This document shows positions 1 through 8,618 of a stretch of DNA of 50,923 bases, in pieces; position 1 is the first letter of the stretch; each line of letters opens with the position of its first letter. The position numbers and the translations under genes are program-made. Source of the DNA: Clostridia bacterium (GTDB lineage Bacteria; Bacillota; Clostridia; Oscillospirales; Acutalibacteraceae); NCBI GenBank assembly GCA_017437005.1, contig JAFSBZ010000025.1, positions 1 through 50,923 of the forward strand, in the 5' to 3' direction. The notes beneath the pieces were generated by a model. It was given only the letters and a program-made list of their open reading frames with translations, did not search any database and was not told the DNA's origin.

Positions 1-7
1 CAAAAGA

Positions 8-43
8 AAATCCGTGTCTCCCATAGGGGAAACACGGATTTTT
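8..43 (-). terminator. Terminator of tRNA-Pro
   Basis: A 10-bp inverted repeat (AAATCCGTGT at 8-17, ACACGGATTT at 32-41) lies just past the 3' end of the tRNA read on the minus strand and is A/T-flanked on both sides. It fits an intrinsic terminator for the tRNA transcript. Confidence 0.6.
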
Positions 44-119
44 GGTCGAGGCGACAGGATTTGAACCTGCGGCCTCTGCGTCCCGAACGCAGCGCTCTAC
101 CAAACTGAGCCACGCCTCG
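43..119 (-). tRNA. tRNA-Pro (anticodon CGG)
   Basis: Read on the minus strand this is a complete 77-nt cloverleaf with encoded CCA. The acceptor arms are CGAGGCG and CGCCTCG, the D-arm contains GGCTCAGTTTGGTAGAGC, the T-loop has GGTTCAAATCC, and the anticodon loop is TTCGGGA, which gives CGG and reads the proline codon CCG. A hairpin terminator follows. Confidence 0.95.
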
Positions 120-290
120 ATCTCTATTAAATTTTCACCACAAAATCACGATTTTTTTCGTAACTGTGGGTTTTTATGTGGTCGTAGCGGTGTTTACCGC
201 TATTTTTCAAATACTGTGCCACCGATAAAGTGGCTGTTTGTAAGGTGTTTGAGCAATTTGGTAGGTTCTGCCCGAACCGTTCGGTATGGT

Positions 291-330
291 ATCCCGAACG
301 CAGCGCTCTACCAAACTGAGCCACATCTCG
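291..330 (-). pseudogene. Broken tRNA-Pro 5' half, fragment 1
   Basis: On the minus strand this segment matches the 5' half of the intact tRNA-Pro (43-119) from the acceptor strand through D-arm, anticodon stem and most of the TTCGGGA loop. It then ends in unrelated sequence. The acceptor strand reads CGAGATG instead of CGAGGCG, so it derives from a related tRNA rather than being a fresh copy of the intact one. No 3' half is present. Confidence 0.7.
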
Positions 331-507
331 TTATTAAATTTTAACAGATAATTAAGAAAAGAAAAATAAATTTCTCCGCGCTGCTACTCCGCTTACACTT
401 GCGGTGCCCAAAGTTTATTACGGCTTGTAGCGCCTATAAACTTTGACCGCGGCGCCTTTTAAGCGCTCCCTTAATCTGCCACAGGCAGCGGTCGCACTTA
501 AAACTAC

Positions 508-529
508 CAAACTGAGCCACATCTCGTTA
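508..529 (-). pseudogene. Broken tRNA-Pro 5' fragment 2
   Basis: A shorter copy of the tRNA-Pro 5' end, covering only the acceptor strand (CGAGATG) and D-arm (GGCTCAGTTTGGTAG). It shares the variant acceptor and the following TTATT sequence with the fragment at 291-330, so the two fragments are related by duplication. Confidence 0.6.
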
Positions 530-596
530 TTGAGATTTTAAAGCCTATTTATTATATATAAACAGGCTTTAAAAGTCAATATTAAAATTAAAATGT

Positions 597-2696
597 TTAT
601 TCAACCGTTGGTTCGCTTGGGGTGGGTAGTTCGGGTGATTCGGGCGGTTCGCTCGGATCAACAGGAGGTATAGGCGCGTTAGGACCGCTGGTAGTGTCAT
701 CCTCCGGTTCGGAAGGAACGGGCTCTGGCGGTGCTATATACCTGTTAAAATAATCAAGCACACCGGCGGTTAGAGCCTTTGCTTTTTGAACATTAATTGC
801 TTCGTTTGCAATGTTTTTGCAATCTTCAATATTTGTCATAAATCCGTTTTCGGTAAGCACAACAGGGCAAGATGTAACTCGCGCTAAGTAAAAATAATGC
901 CATCCCTTTTTGATTTTTCTATAAAAATTACCTGCCGCTGTGCGATTGTATACAAAGTTCATAGCATCGTTTGAAAACGGAGTAGAACTATAAATACTTC
1001 CGCCGTGAGCCGATGCAGAGTTATTTCCGTCATGATGAATAGATATGCAATAATCAGGCGCCTGTTTCCTTAAAAATTCGCATCGCGCATCCGCCGACAT
1101 AGTGGTGTCGCCTGTTCGACTCATTATAACAGTAGCGCCGTAATTTTCAAGCTCGGCCTTTAATTTATAAGCAAGTGATAAATTGCGTTCGCTTTCATGT
1201 TTGCCACCATAAGCGCCGGTTGCGCCGGGGTCGCGGCCACCGTGACCTGCATCTATTACAATTTTTATTCCGGTCAAGTCGTTTTGCGCTTTGATTTTTG
1301 GTGGATTTAAAAATTGGAATACCAACTGACCTTCGGCATTGTAGGTAGCGTTCCAACCAAAAAACTCACCTGTCTTATTAAGATGTAATCTTAAAATATA
1401 TCCGTCGTTGCTTGACAAAATCTCGGCTGAAGAAAATAGCGGATGATTTTCAAACACAAATTTGCCGCCAAGCTCTTTTGTGTAGAAAAATTTAATATCA
1501 ATGTAAGTAAATGTTGCGCTCGAAATGCTATAGTCCTGATAAGCGGGGTTAGCATAGTTTTGCGGCGCCAGCGTTACCGCAAAAGGAGCGCGCCACGCTG
1601 TATCAAAGGTAAGATAAGTGTGTTTTCCGTCTTTTGTATGGTTCGCAAGGGAAATATCGTTGTACTCGGGTAGTTCGCCTTGATACGATTTAGAAACGGT
1701 TACTCTATCGGGGTCGGGAGCGTTCTTTTTGGTTATGTATACACGCTTACCACAACGTAAATTGTAATATGAATTTCCGCTTTCGGCATCATATATTATT
1801 CCGCCTACTTTGTAGTCTAATGTTCCCGCGGGCAAATAGCTGTTGGTTGGGCGCGACCAGTCATCAGTTGTGTCGCCGTTAAAGGTTTCGGCCTGACTTG
1901 CCACTATTTCAACAATTTGCGGTTTGTCAAGCGATTTATCACGCAAACAAGTAATAGCGGGCGAAGTAAAGCTACTTGTAAGACCTTGGCATGTACCGGT
2001 AAATTTAACGCCGCCAAGATTTAAATTTTTATCGTTACCGGTTGGTAAGGTAAAGCTACCTGTAAAGTTTGTAAACTGATCGCCCTCGTTGTATGGGTCG
2101 GGGGTAAGGGTTATGGTCTGTCCATTAAATTTTGCAGTAACCGAGCTTGAATCAACGCGCGCAAATACAACGGCAACAAAGGTTGAGCCGGCCTCGTAGC
2201 TTTGCTTTTCGTATGGCGCGTATGCCTTAATTACGGTAAATGTGTAACGGATGTTATATGTATATGTTTGTCCGTCGTGTTCAAATACAAATTTATTGTT
2301 TCCGGGATTAAGCTCTACGTCAAAAGAAAACTCTCCTGTCTCAAGTCGAGTGACCTCTTCACCGTTTAGTAGTAGCGGCTTAGTGGGGTCACTTGTACCG
2401 GTAAATACGCTTAGCGACTCTTTTACAGTTGTATCTGTTTTAGCGGGCGAGGTTATAACAAGTGAGGGTGTAGCCTCTTCGGGCTCGCTTACAACGGGAA
2501 TTTCCTCGGCGGAAGAAAAAACGTCCTCAACGGTTGAACTGCCGCTTATGTGCGATAAATAACCGCTCTCTGTAAAATCAACATCTTTTATTCTATCGGC
2601 AAATACAACCGCCAATATAACTGCCAATACGGCAGTCAGCAAAGCCGCTAGAACACAAATTATCAGTTTTTTATGCTTGTTAAAAAAGTTTTTCAT
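597..2696 (-). CDS. N-acetylmuramoyl-L-alanine amidase, membrane-anchored
   Basis: Predicted zinc amidase (Amidase_3 family) cutting the MurNAc-L-Ala bond of peptidoglycan at the outer face of the membrane. Residues about 10-32 form one N-terminal membrane anchor, followed by a long beta-rich extracytoplasmic region. The catalytic domain is at about 470-650, with DAGHGG, the glutamate of HESERN, SIHHDGN and the catalytic-type LTENGF. A Pro/Ser/Glu-rich tail of about 45 residues ends the protein, perhaps spanning the wall. The ATG at 2696 is preferred because GGGGA lies 6 nt upstream; an ATG 15 nt earlier would place that site inside the gene. About 699 aa, longer than typical single-domain amidases. 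The specific role (division, spore wall) cannot be told. Confidence 0.88.
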   Translation of the reverse strand: MKNFFNKHKKLIICVLAALLTAVLAVILAVVFADRIKDVDFTESGYLSHISGSSTVEDVFSSAEEIPVVSEPEEATPSLVITSPAKTDTTVKESLSVFTGTSDPTKPLLLNGEEVTRLETGEFSFDVELNPGNNKFVFEHDGQTYTYNIRYTFTVIKAYAPYEKQSYEAGSTFVAVVFARVDSSSVTAKFNGQTITLTPDPYNEGDQFTNFTGSFTLPTGNDKNLNLGGVKFTGTCQGLTSSFTSPAITCLRDKSLDKPQIVEIVASQAETFNGDTTDDWSRPTNSYLPAGTLDYKVGGIIYDAESGNSYYNLRCGKRVYITKKNAPDPDRVTVSKSYQGELPEYNDISLANHTKDGKHTYLTFDTAWRAPFAVTLAPQNYANPAYQDYSISSATFTYIDIKFFYTKELGGKFVFENHPLFSSAEILSSNDGYILRLHLNKTGEFFGWNATYNAEGQLVFQFLNPPKIKAQNDLTGIKIVIDAGHGGRDPGATGAYGGKHESERNLSLAYKLKAELENYGATVIMSRTGDTTMSADARCEFLRKQAPDYCISIHHDGNNSASAHGGSIYSSTPFSNDAMNFVYNRTAAGNFYRKIKKGWHYFYLARVTSCPVVLTENGFMTNIEDCKNIANEAINVQKAKALTAGVLDYFNRYIAPPEPVPSEPEDDTTSGPNAPIPPVDPSEPPESPELPTPSEPTVE

Positions 2697-2806
2697 ATTA
2701 GTCCCCAACAAAAAATAATTACTGCATACATTTTATCACACTTTTTTGCCTTTATCAATATTGCAATTATTAATTTTTAATGATAAAATAGCGTTGGTGA
2801 TATATT

Positions 2807-4687
2807 TTGCAAATAGAAATTCACAAGGGTCAGGTGGACCTTTCGGGAGAACCGATTTTAAGCGATATAAACTTAAACATAACCACAAACAGCCGCATAG
2901 GTCTTGTTGGACGAAACGGTTGCGGAAAAACAACACTGTTAAGGCTTCTTTGCGGTGAGCTTAGTCTTGCTAACGTAGAGAGTGACGGCGGATTTATGGC
3001 TATAAGCGGTAATCCGCAAATTGGTGCGCTTAACCAAATGACCTTTCGCGATGATTCGGTTTCTTTGGTTGAGGAAATTCGTAGCGCGTATGAATATATT
3101 TTAAAATTAAAAGCCGAGCTTGATGATGCCGAACAAAAAATGGCGGCATCGGCTACAGAGGATAACATAAAGCGCTATACCGATTTACTTGACACCTTTA
3201 CCCGCGAGGGCGGATTTTATTTTGAAAAAGAGTATGAAGCGGCAATTAAAAAATTTGGCTTTACCGACAGCCAAAAGCACCGTCCTTTAAGTGAATTTTC
3301 GGGAGGACAACGCACAAAAATTGCCTTTTTAAAACTGCTTTTATCTAAGCCTGATTTACTGCTTTTAGACGAACCGACCAACCATCTTGATATTGAGGCG
3401 GTTTCTTGGCTTGAGGATTATATAAAAAATTATAAAAAAGCCGTGCTTATCGTATCTCACGACCGTATGTTTTTGGATAATACCGTGAACGAAATTTACG
3501 AAATAGAGCACGGTAAAACTACCCGTTATATAGGCAATTATTCGCAATTTGTAAAACAAAAGAAGCTTCAGCGCGACCAACAGGCAAAGGATTTTGAAGC
3601 CCAACAAAAAGAAATTGCGCGTATACAGGCTACTGCCGACCGTTTTCGTTATAAAGCCACCAAGGCGGCTATGGCACAAAGCAAGTTAAAATCCATAGAA
3701 CGTATGGAGAAAATTGATGCTCCTGATTCCTATGATAACCGCACCTTTAAAGCAACGCTTGAGCCCGCCGTTCAAAGCGCTAAAGAGGTGCTTACAGTAA
3801 GCAATCTCACAATTGGTTTTGACAATCCGCTTGCTACACTTTCGTTTAATGTTTATCGCGGCGACCGAGTAGGTATTATAGGCGGAAACGGTAAGGGAAA
3901 ATCCACGCTTGTTAAAACCTTGGTTGGTAAAATTCCTGCTCTTTCGGGAAGCTTTAGCACAGGAGCGCTTGTAAATGCCGGATATTTTGATCAGCAATTG
4001 GCTCAAATACAGGGAAGCGAAACGATACTTGACAATATGCTCTCGACGTTTCCTTCTATGAACGATTTTGAAGCGCGTAGCGCATTAGGAGCATTTTTGT
4101 TTAGTGGTGAAGATGTTTTTAAAACCATTGATATGCTCTCAGGCGGCGAACGTGTAAGGCTTGCGCTTTGTAAATTGTTCCGCAAATCGCCCAATCTACT
4201 CATTCTTGACGAGCCTACAAATCATATGGACATTATTTCCAAGGAAACGCTTGAGGATATACTCGCGTCTTATAGCGGTACGCTGATATTTGTATCGCAC
4301 GACCGTTATTTTGTAAAAAAGTTAGCCGATAGGCTTATAACCTTTGAAAACGACGGCGCGACGGTTTGGGATTTTGGGTATGACGAATATATGCTTCGTC
4401 AAGAAAAGCAACAAACCGCGCCAACGCAAGAAATCAAGCAAGAAAAAAAGGAAAAGAAAAGTTACACCACACCGCTTAAAGAAAAACAAAAACGCGAAAA
4501 AGCGCTTAAAAAGGCAGAAGAAAAAATCAACGAGTTAGAAACAAGACTCGACCAGCTAAAACACGAACAGCAACTACCCGAAAACCTTGCCGATTACCAA
4601 AAGTTATCAGAGCTACAAGAGCAAATCGACACTCTTGAAGCAGAACTTTTAGAACAAATGGAAGTTTGGGAAGGATTATCGGAATAA
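2807..4687 (+). CDS. ABC-F family ATPase (ribosome-associated type)
   Basis: A soluble protein with two ABC ATPase domains and no membrane segments, the layout of ABC-F translation factors that act at the ribosomal E site. Domain 1 has Walker A GRNGCGKT (35-42), signature SGGQ (about 165) and LDEPTNHLD (about 187). Domain 2 has GGNGKGKST (about 360), LSGGE (about 443) and LDEPTNHMD. A charged linker joins them, and a Lys/Glu-rich coiled coil occupies about 530-626, as in Uup/YdiF-type members. Start is TTG with GGTGA 6 nt upstream. Whether it is housekeeping or gives antibiotic protection cannot be read from sequence. It converges on the LUD gene with a shared terminator between them. Confidence 0.9.
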   Translation: MQIEIHKGQVDLSGEPILSDINLNITTNSRIGLVGRNGCGKTTLLRLLCGELSLANVESDGGFMAISGNPQIGALNQMTFRDDSVSLVEEIRSAYEYILKLKAELDDAEQKMAASATEDNIKRYTDLLDTFTREGGFYFEKEYEAAIKKFGFTDSQKHRPLSEFSGGQRTKIAFLKLLLSKPDLLLLDEPTNHLDIEAVSWLEDYIKNYKKAVLIVSHDRMFLDNTVNEIYEIEHGKTTRYIGNYSQFVKQKKLQRDQQAKDFEAQQKEIARIQATADRFRYKATKAAMAQSKLKSIERMEKIDAPDSYDNRTFKATLEPAVQSAKEVLTVSNLTIGFDNPLATLSFNVYRGDRVGIIGGNGKGKSTLVKTLVGKIPALSGSFSTGALVNAGYFDQQLAQIQGSETILDNMLSTFPSMNDFEARSALGAFLFSGEDVFKTIDMLSGGERVRLALCKLFRKSPNLLILDEPTNHMDIISKETLEDILASYSGTLIFVSHDRYFVKKLADRLITFENDGATVWDFGYDEYMLRQEKQQTAPTQEIKQEKKEKKSYTTPLKEKQKREKALKKAEEKINELETRLDQLKHEQQLPENLADYQKLSELQEQIDTLEAELLEQMEVWEGLSE

Positions 4688-4690
4688 AAA

Positions 4691-4725
4691 AATTCCTCGG
4701 TAGATTTAATCTACCGAGGATAAAT
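4691..4725. terminator. Bidirectional terminator
   Basis: A perfect 10-bp stem (CCTCGGTAGA at 4695-4704, TCTACCGAGG at 4710-4719) with a 5-nt loop and A/T tracts on both sides lies between the convergent ABC-F and LUD genes. Confidence 0.85.
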
Positions 4726-4726
4726 T

Positions 4727-5380
4727 TTAATACCCTAATTCTTCGTTCACCAAAATTACCGTTATTCTATCCTTTTGGCGTTGCATTGCGCTTATCATAT
4801 AATCGCAACAAATGCGGTCGTCGCAATTACATCCGTCGGCAAAATCGGGGTTATCGTTATTAAGTAGCGATACGCAATGACCTAATTTTGCGCAGGGTGT
4901 GTTTTTGTTTAGTCGCACGCAGTTTTTTGGCGCGGCGATTTTTTTAACGCGTAAAAATGCTTGCTTTAAATCGGGTACTATTTTATTAACACCCACTATC
5001 ATTACAACCTTTTTAGGACCAAACGCGATAGAGGATATACGGTTTGCAAGCCCGTCTACGTTTAAAATTTCACCGTTTTCGGTAACAGCATTTGCCGAGC
5101 AAAAGAAAAAGTCGGCGCCAATACTTGCCTTAAAGCATTCCTGTTGTTCTTCGTTCGTAATGCCTGCGCGGCCTCTATCCATAAAGCAATATTTTTTATC
5201 GCGCAACAACTCATCAATGCCACATTCTATTACCGACATCGAGCCGCCCCAGGTTATAACACAACCGTCAAACAGCATCTCTTTTACAATATTTAGTGCA
5301 TCCGCTTTTGTTTGGGCAAAAAGTGGTTGCATTTTATTTTTTTGCAAATTTTTAAATAATTTTTCTATTTGTGGTGTCAT
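4727..5380 (-). CDS. LUD-domain (LutC/YkgG-like) protein
   Basis: A 217-aa protein of the LUD (DUF162) family, best known from LutC/LutB of lactate oxidation, although many stand-alone members have no known function. Family-like features are the WGGSMSV segment near residue 45, SANAVTENGEI near 97 and a GVNKIVPDL segment. A Cys-rich region near 160-192 (NTPCAKLGHC, DGCNCDDRICC) could bind metal. It is the last gene of the ygiQ-mnmA-LUD operon, its ATG directly abutting the mnmA stop. No lutA or lutB lies nearby, so a role in lactate use is not supported by context. Confidence 0.75.
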   Translation of the reverse strand: MTPQIEKLFKNLQKNKMQPLFAQTKADALNIVKEMLFDGCVITWGGSMSVIECGIDELLRDKKYCFMDRGRAGITNEEQQECFKASIGADFFFCSANAVTENGEILNVDGLANRISSIAFGPKKVVMIVGVNKIVPDLKQAFLRVKKIAAPKNCVRLNKNTPCAKLGHCVSLLNNDNPDFADGCNCDDRICCDYMISAMQRQKDRITVILVNEELGY

Positions 5381-5381
5381 A

Positions 5382-6437
5382 TTACTTTATTCCTTTCACA
5401 ATAATGCCGCCGCCCAAAACTACGTCGCCGTCATAAAACACTGCCGCCTGACCGGGTGATGGCGCGCGTTGTGGTATGTCAAATTCAAGTATAACGGTGT
5501 TTTTGGCTGTTTGATGTATTTTACAGGGTTGCTCTTGGTGGCGGTAACGCAATTTTCCTGCCGCGCAAATACCGTCAAGATTATCAGCAGCAATTATATT
5601 TACACCGCTTACTTCGACCTGTTTATAAAACAGGTGCTCTTCATCACCAAGTATTACTTCGTTAGTATTGGCATTTTTATTAAGTACAAAGGCGTGTTTA
5701 CCAAGTGCAATACCAAGACCTTTTCGCTGACCGATTGTGTAGTGGATAATACCCTTGTGCTTGCCGAGAATATTGCCTGATAAATCAAGATAATTACCGC
5801 TTTTTAAATTTACGCCGGTGCTTCGTTCTATAAACGCGGCATAATCACCGTCGGGAACAAAGCAAATGTCTTGACTGTCGGATTTTCTCGCTACGCAAAG
5901 CTTCATATTTTCGGCTATTTCGCGGGCTTGCGCTTTTGTATAATCGCCTAAGGGCAACACCGTTTTTGATAACTGCTCTTGTGTTAGGCCGTACAACACG
6001 TAAGATTGGTCCTTTGTGCTATCAAGCGCTTTTTTAAGCAAATATTTGTCGCCTTGTTTTTCAACGCGAGCGTAATGACCTGTGGCAATACTGTCAAATC
6101 CGTTTTGTTGCGCGTACTGTAGCATTGCCCCAAATTTTATATGAATGTTACACTGTATACAGGGGTTTGGTGTGCGACCTGCGATATACTCGTCTATAAA
6201 ATGTTTTATAACATAGTTGTAAAAATCCGTTTTTAAATCAAGTACGGTGTGGTCAATATTCAATTTTTTACACACATCGGCGGCATCCTGCGCCTCGCGG
6301 TCAAATTTTTGTATTAATTGGGGGTTATCCCCGTCATACAGCTTTAAGGTAATGCCTGCGGCGTTTTCACTTTTTGAAACAAGCGCCGCTGTAACGGCCG
6401 AATCAACACCGCCGCTCATACCTATTAAGGTTTTCAT
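5382..6437 (-). CDS. mnmA: tRNA 2-thiouridylase MnmA
   Basis: Transfers sulfur to U34 of Glu, Gln and Lys tRNAs, using ATP to adenylate the base. The PP-loop SGGVDS is at 8-13. The catalytic cysteine is C93 in NPCIQCN and the partner cysteine is C192 in DSQDICFVPDGDY; these correspond to the two conserved cysteines of the family. Also present are GHYAR and a C-terminal beta domain with IGQRKGLGI. At 351 aa it has the usual length. It is tightly packed between ygiQ (4 nt away) and the LUD gene, so the three are probably co-transcribed. The sulfur donor (IscS/NifS) is not in this window. Confidence 0.95.
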   Translation of the reverse strand: MKTLIGMSGGVDSAVTAALVSKSENAAGITLKLYDGDNPQLIQKFDREAQDAADVCKKLNIDHTVLDLKTDFYNYVIKHFIDEYIAGRTPNPCIQCNIHIKFGAMLQYAQQNGFDSIATGHYARVEKQGDKYLLKKALDSTKDQSYVLYGLTQEQLSKTVLPLGDYTKAQAREIAENMKLCVARKSDSQDICFVPDGDYAAFIERSTGVNLKSGNYLDLSGNILGKHKGIIHYTIGQRKGLGIALGKHAFVLNKNANTNEVILGDEEHLFYKQVEVSGVNIIAADNLDGICAAGKLRYRHQEQPCKIHQTAKNTVILEFDIPQRAPSPGQAAVFYDGDVVLGGGIIVKGIK

Positions 6438-6441
6438 TAAA

Positions 6442-8325
6442 TCACTTCTTCTTTTTGTGAATGTTTCTAATCGTCTTCTTTTTCTTTTGTTGGGGTCTTG
6501 CTTGAGTCCCCTTGCTTCCTATTGCTAACTTGTCTGGCGCTATAAGACAGTTTTTGCCGTGACCTATAAGGTCGGTTCTACCCGCTTTTTTAAGTGCCGA
6601 CAAAACAAATTGTCGGTTTTCGGGCTTGTAATACTGCAACAGCGCACGTTGCTGTGCCTTTTCTTCGGGTGTGCGCGGTACGTAAACGGGTTTCATATTC
6701 ATAGGGTTAATCCCTGTGTAGAACATACATGTAGAAACGGTACCTGGTGTAGGGTAAAAGTCCTGTACTTGTTCAGGGTGTAGGCCCTCTTTTTTAAGAA
6801 ATAGCGACAGCTCTATCGCATCGTTTATTGTGCTTCCGGGGTGAGAAGACATAAGATACGGCACCAAAAATTGCTTTTTGCCTGCCTTTTCAGTAAGCTC
6901 ATAAAACCGCTTTTTAAAGCGCTCGTAAACGTTTATATGCGGCTTGCCCATACAGTCAAGCACACGGCTTGAGCAATGCTCGGGGGCAACTTTTAATTGA
7001 CCGCTTACGTGATGCTCAACAAGCTCGCGGAAAAATTCTTCATCGTTATCCGCAACAAGATAATCAAAGCGAATGCCCGAGCGAATAAATATTTTTTTGA
7101 TTTTGGGCAGTTTTCGCAGTTTTCGTAAAAGGTCAAGATAATCGCTATGGTCAACCTCTACGGCTTTACACATAGTAGGCGCCAAGCACTTTTTATCTTT
7201 ACAAAGTCCACGTTCAAGCTGACCGCGACAACTGGGTGCTCTAAAATTGGCGGTTGGGCCGCCTATATCGTGTATATAACCCTTAAAATCGGGCATTTCA
7301 GTAATTTTTTTAACCTCATCAATAACCGATTCGTGACTGCGGCAACTGATTTGCCTGCCTTGATGGTAGGCAAGCGCACAAAAATTACACGCACCATAAC
7401 AGCCGCGGTTATGAATTACAGAAAATTTAACCTCTTCTATACCGGGTACACCGCCCAAGGCCTCGTAGCTTGGGTGATAATCGCGCATAAAGGGCAGTGA
7501 ATACACCGTATCCATATCTTTTGTAGAAAGCGGCGGCATTGGTGGATTTTGCACCACAATTTTTTTGCCGTGACGCTGTATTACCGTTTTGCCGCGAACG
7601 GCATCGTGTTCGGTTTGTTGAATATATGTGCTTTCGGCGTACTTTTTTCTGCCTTGGTCACTATTTTCGCTTACCGCCTCAAAGCTTGGACATTCCTTTG
7701 CGCTTTGTACGGTATAATCACGGGTATTTACGGCATAACAAGTGCCTAAAATATCATTTAAATCATTAATTTTTTCGCCGTTCGCCAATCGCCTTGCAAT
7801 TTCTACTACGTGGCGCTCACCCATACCGTACATAAGCAGGTCAGCGGTAGAATCTATAAGAATAGATGGGCGAACCTTATCATCCCAATAATCGTAATGC
7901 GCAAAACGGCGAAGAGATGCTTCTATTCCGCCAATGCAAATAGGGGTATCGCCAAAAATACGGCGAATGGCTTTTGAGTATACAATTACCGCGCGGTCGG
8001 GTCGTGCGCCTGCCTTACCGCCGGGGGTGTACGCATCGTCACTTCTTTTTCTTTTAGCGGCGGTGTAGTGCGCTACCATAGAGTCAATATTACCGCTGTT
8101 TACAAAAAAAGCAAGCCGCGGCGCGCCAAAGCGCTTGTAATCTTCATCGCTCTTAGGTTGCGAAATAATACACACCCTAAAGCCTGCCGCTTCAAGCACA
8201 CGCGACACAATAGCCGTACCAAAAGAAGGGTGATCCACATAAGCATCACCCGTAACTATAATTATATCAGCGGCATCCCATCCGCGCTCAAGCATTTCCT
8301 TTTTTGTAATTGGTAAAAATGGCAT
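6442..8325 (-). CDS. YgiQ family radical SAM protein
   Basis: A 627-aa radical SAM protein of the YgiQ family (UPF0313), whose reaction is unknown. The cluster motif CYGACNFC lies at about residues 304-311, preceded by a long N-terminal region containing GGIEASLRRFAHYDYW. DFYPTPGT near residue 530 and a basic Lys-rich C-terminus are also typical of the family. ATG at 8325 has AGAGG upstream. It heads the ygiQ-mnmA-LUD operon, and a consensus promoter lies 30 nt upstream. The family assignment is firm; the biological role is not. Confidence 0.9.
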   Translation of the reverse strand: MPFLPITKKEMLERGWDAADIIIVTGDAYVDHPSFGTAIVSRVLEAAGFRVCIISQPKSDEDYKRFGAPRLAFFVNSGNIDSMVAHYTAAKRKRSDDAYTPGGKAGARPDRAVIVYSKAIRRIFGDTPICIGGIEASLRRFAHYDYWDDKVRPSILIDSTADLLMYGMGERHVVEIARRLANGEKINDLNDILGTCYAVNTRDYTVQSAKECPSFEAVSENSDQGRKKYAESTYIQQTEHDAVRGKTVIQRHGKKIVVQNPPMPPLSTKDMDTVYSLPFMRDYHPSYEALGGVPGIEEVKFSVIHNRGCYGACNFCALAYHQGRQISCRSHESVIDEVKKITEMPDFKGYIHDIGGPTANFRAPSCRGQLERGLCKDKKCLAPTMCKAVEVDHSDYLDLLRKLRKLPKIKKIFIRSGIRFDYLVADNDEEFFRELVEHHVSGQLKVAPEHCSSRVLDCMGKPHINVYERFKKRFYELTEKAGKKQFLVPYLMSSHPGSTINDAIELSLFLKKEGLHPEQVQDFYPTPGTVSTCMFYTGINPMNMKPVYVPRTPEEKAQQRALLQYYKPENRQFVLSALKKAGRTDLIGHGKNCLIAPDKLAIGSKGTQARPQQKKKKTIRNIHKKKK

Positions 8326-8354
8326 AAATTAAACCTCTATAAAAATATAAATAT

Positions 8355-8383
8355 ATTGTATCATAATTTTTAAATCGTTACAA
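8355..8383 (-). promoter_or_regulatory. Promoter of ygiQ-mnmA operon
   Basis: On the minus strand: -35 TTGTAA (8378-8383), 17-nt spacer, -10 TACAAT (8355-8360), a good vegetative-type match about 30 nt before the ygiQ ATG. Confidence 0.55.
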
Positions 8384-8393
8384 GGGGTGTAAA

Positions 8394-8618
8394 ATGGAAA
8401 ACCAACCCGAAAGAACCGAAATTAAAGCTAAAAATATGTATATATCTATTTGCATTACTCAAGCCGTATGTGTGACGGTAATTTTAATTGCCGTTTTGGT
8501 AATTAAATACTTTTTTAGCGGCAGTTATGTAAAGCTTGAAAAATGGTATAGCGAAAATATTATGGAAGAAACCGAAATAACGGCTGATTTTGACGAGGAA
8601 ATAACAAGTGAAATTTAA
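8394..8618 (+). CDS. Small single-pass membrane protein upstream of SpoIVFB-like protease
   Basis: A 74-aa protein not recognised by family. It has a charged N-terminus, one membrane helix at about 16-42, then a short acidic tail outside or in the intermembrane space. AAGGGGTG precedes the ATG. Its end overlaps the protease gene by 11 nt, so the two are translationally coupled. In Bacillus the gene before spoIVFB encodes SpoIVFA, a membrane partner and inhibitor, usually carrying an M23-like domain. This protein is far too short for that domain, so it may be a minimal membrane partner (inference). Confidence 0.65.
   Translation: MENQPERTEIKAKNMYISICITQAVCVTVILIAVLVIKYFFSGSYVKLEKWYSENIMEETEITADFDEEITSEI

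Larger units (their letters stand above)
120..596. other. Gene-free 477-nt region with tRNA remnants
   Basis: No convincing coding sequence is present. The region holds two partial copies of a tRNA-Pro 5' half (about 291-330 and 508-529) and one inverted repeat (AAAGTTTAT at 410-418, ATAAACTTT at 436-444) inside a GC-rich patch at about 375-505. The open frames here are short and run through the tRNA or its fragments. Confidence 0.6.

Noticed and set aside
42-344. Open frames of 100 and 65 codons over the first 350 nt
   Set aside because: They run through the tRNA-Pro gene and its fragments, have no ribosome site, and their residues match a translated tRNA, a common artefact.
4344-4538. 64-codon Lys-rich open frame inside the ABC-F gene
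   Set aside because: A frame-shifted reading of the charged C-terminal coiled coil; no ribosome site and low complexity.
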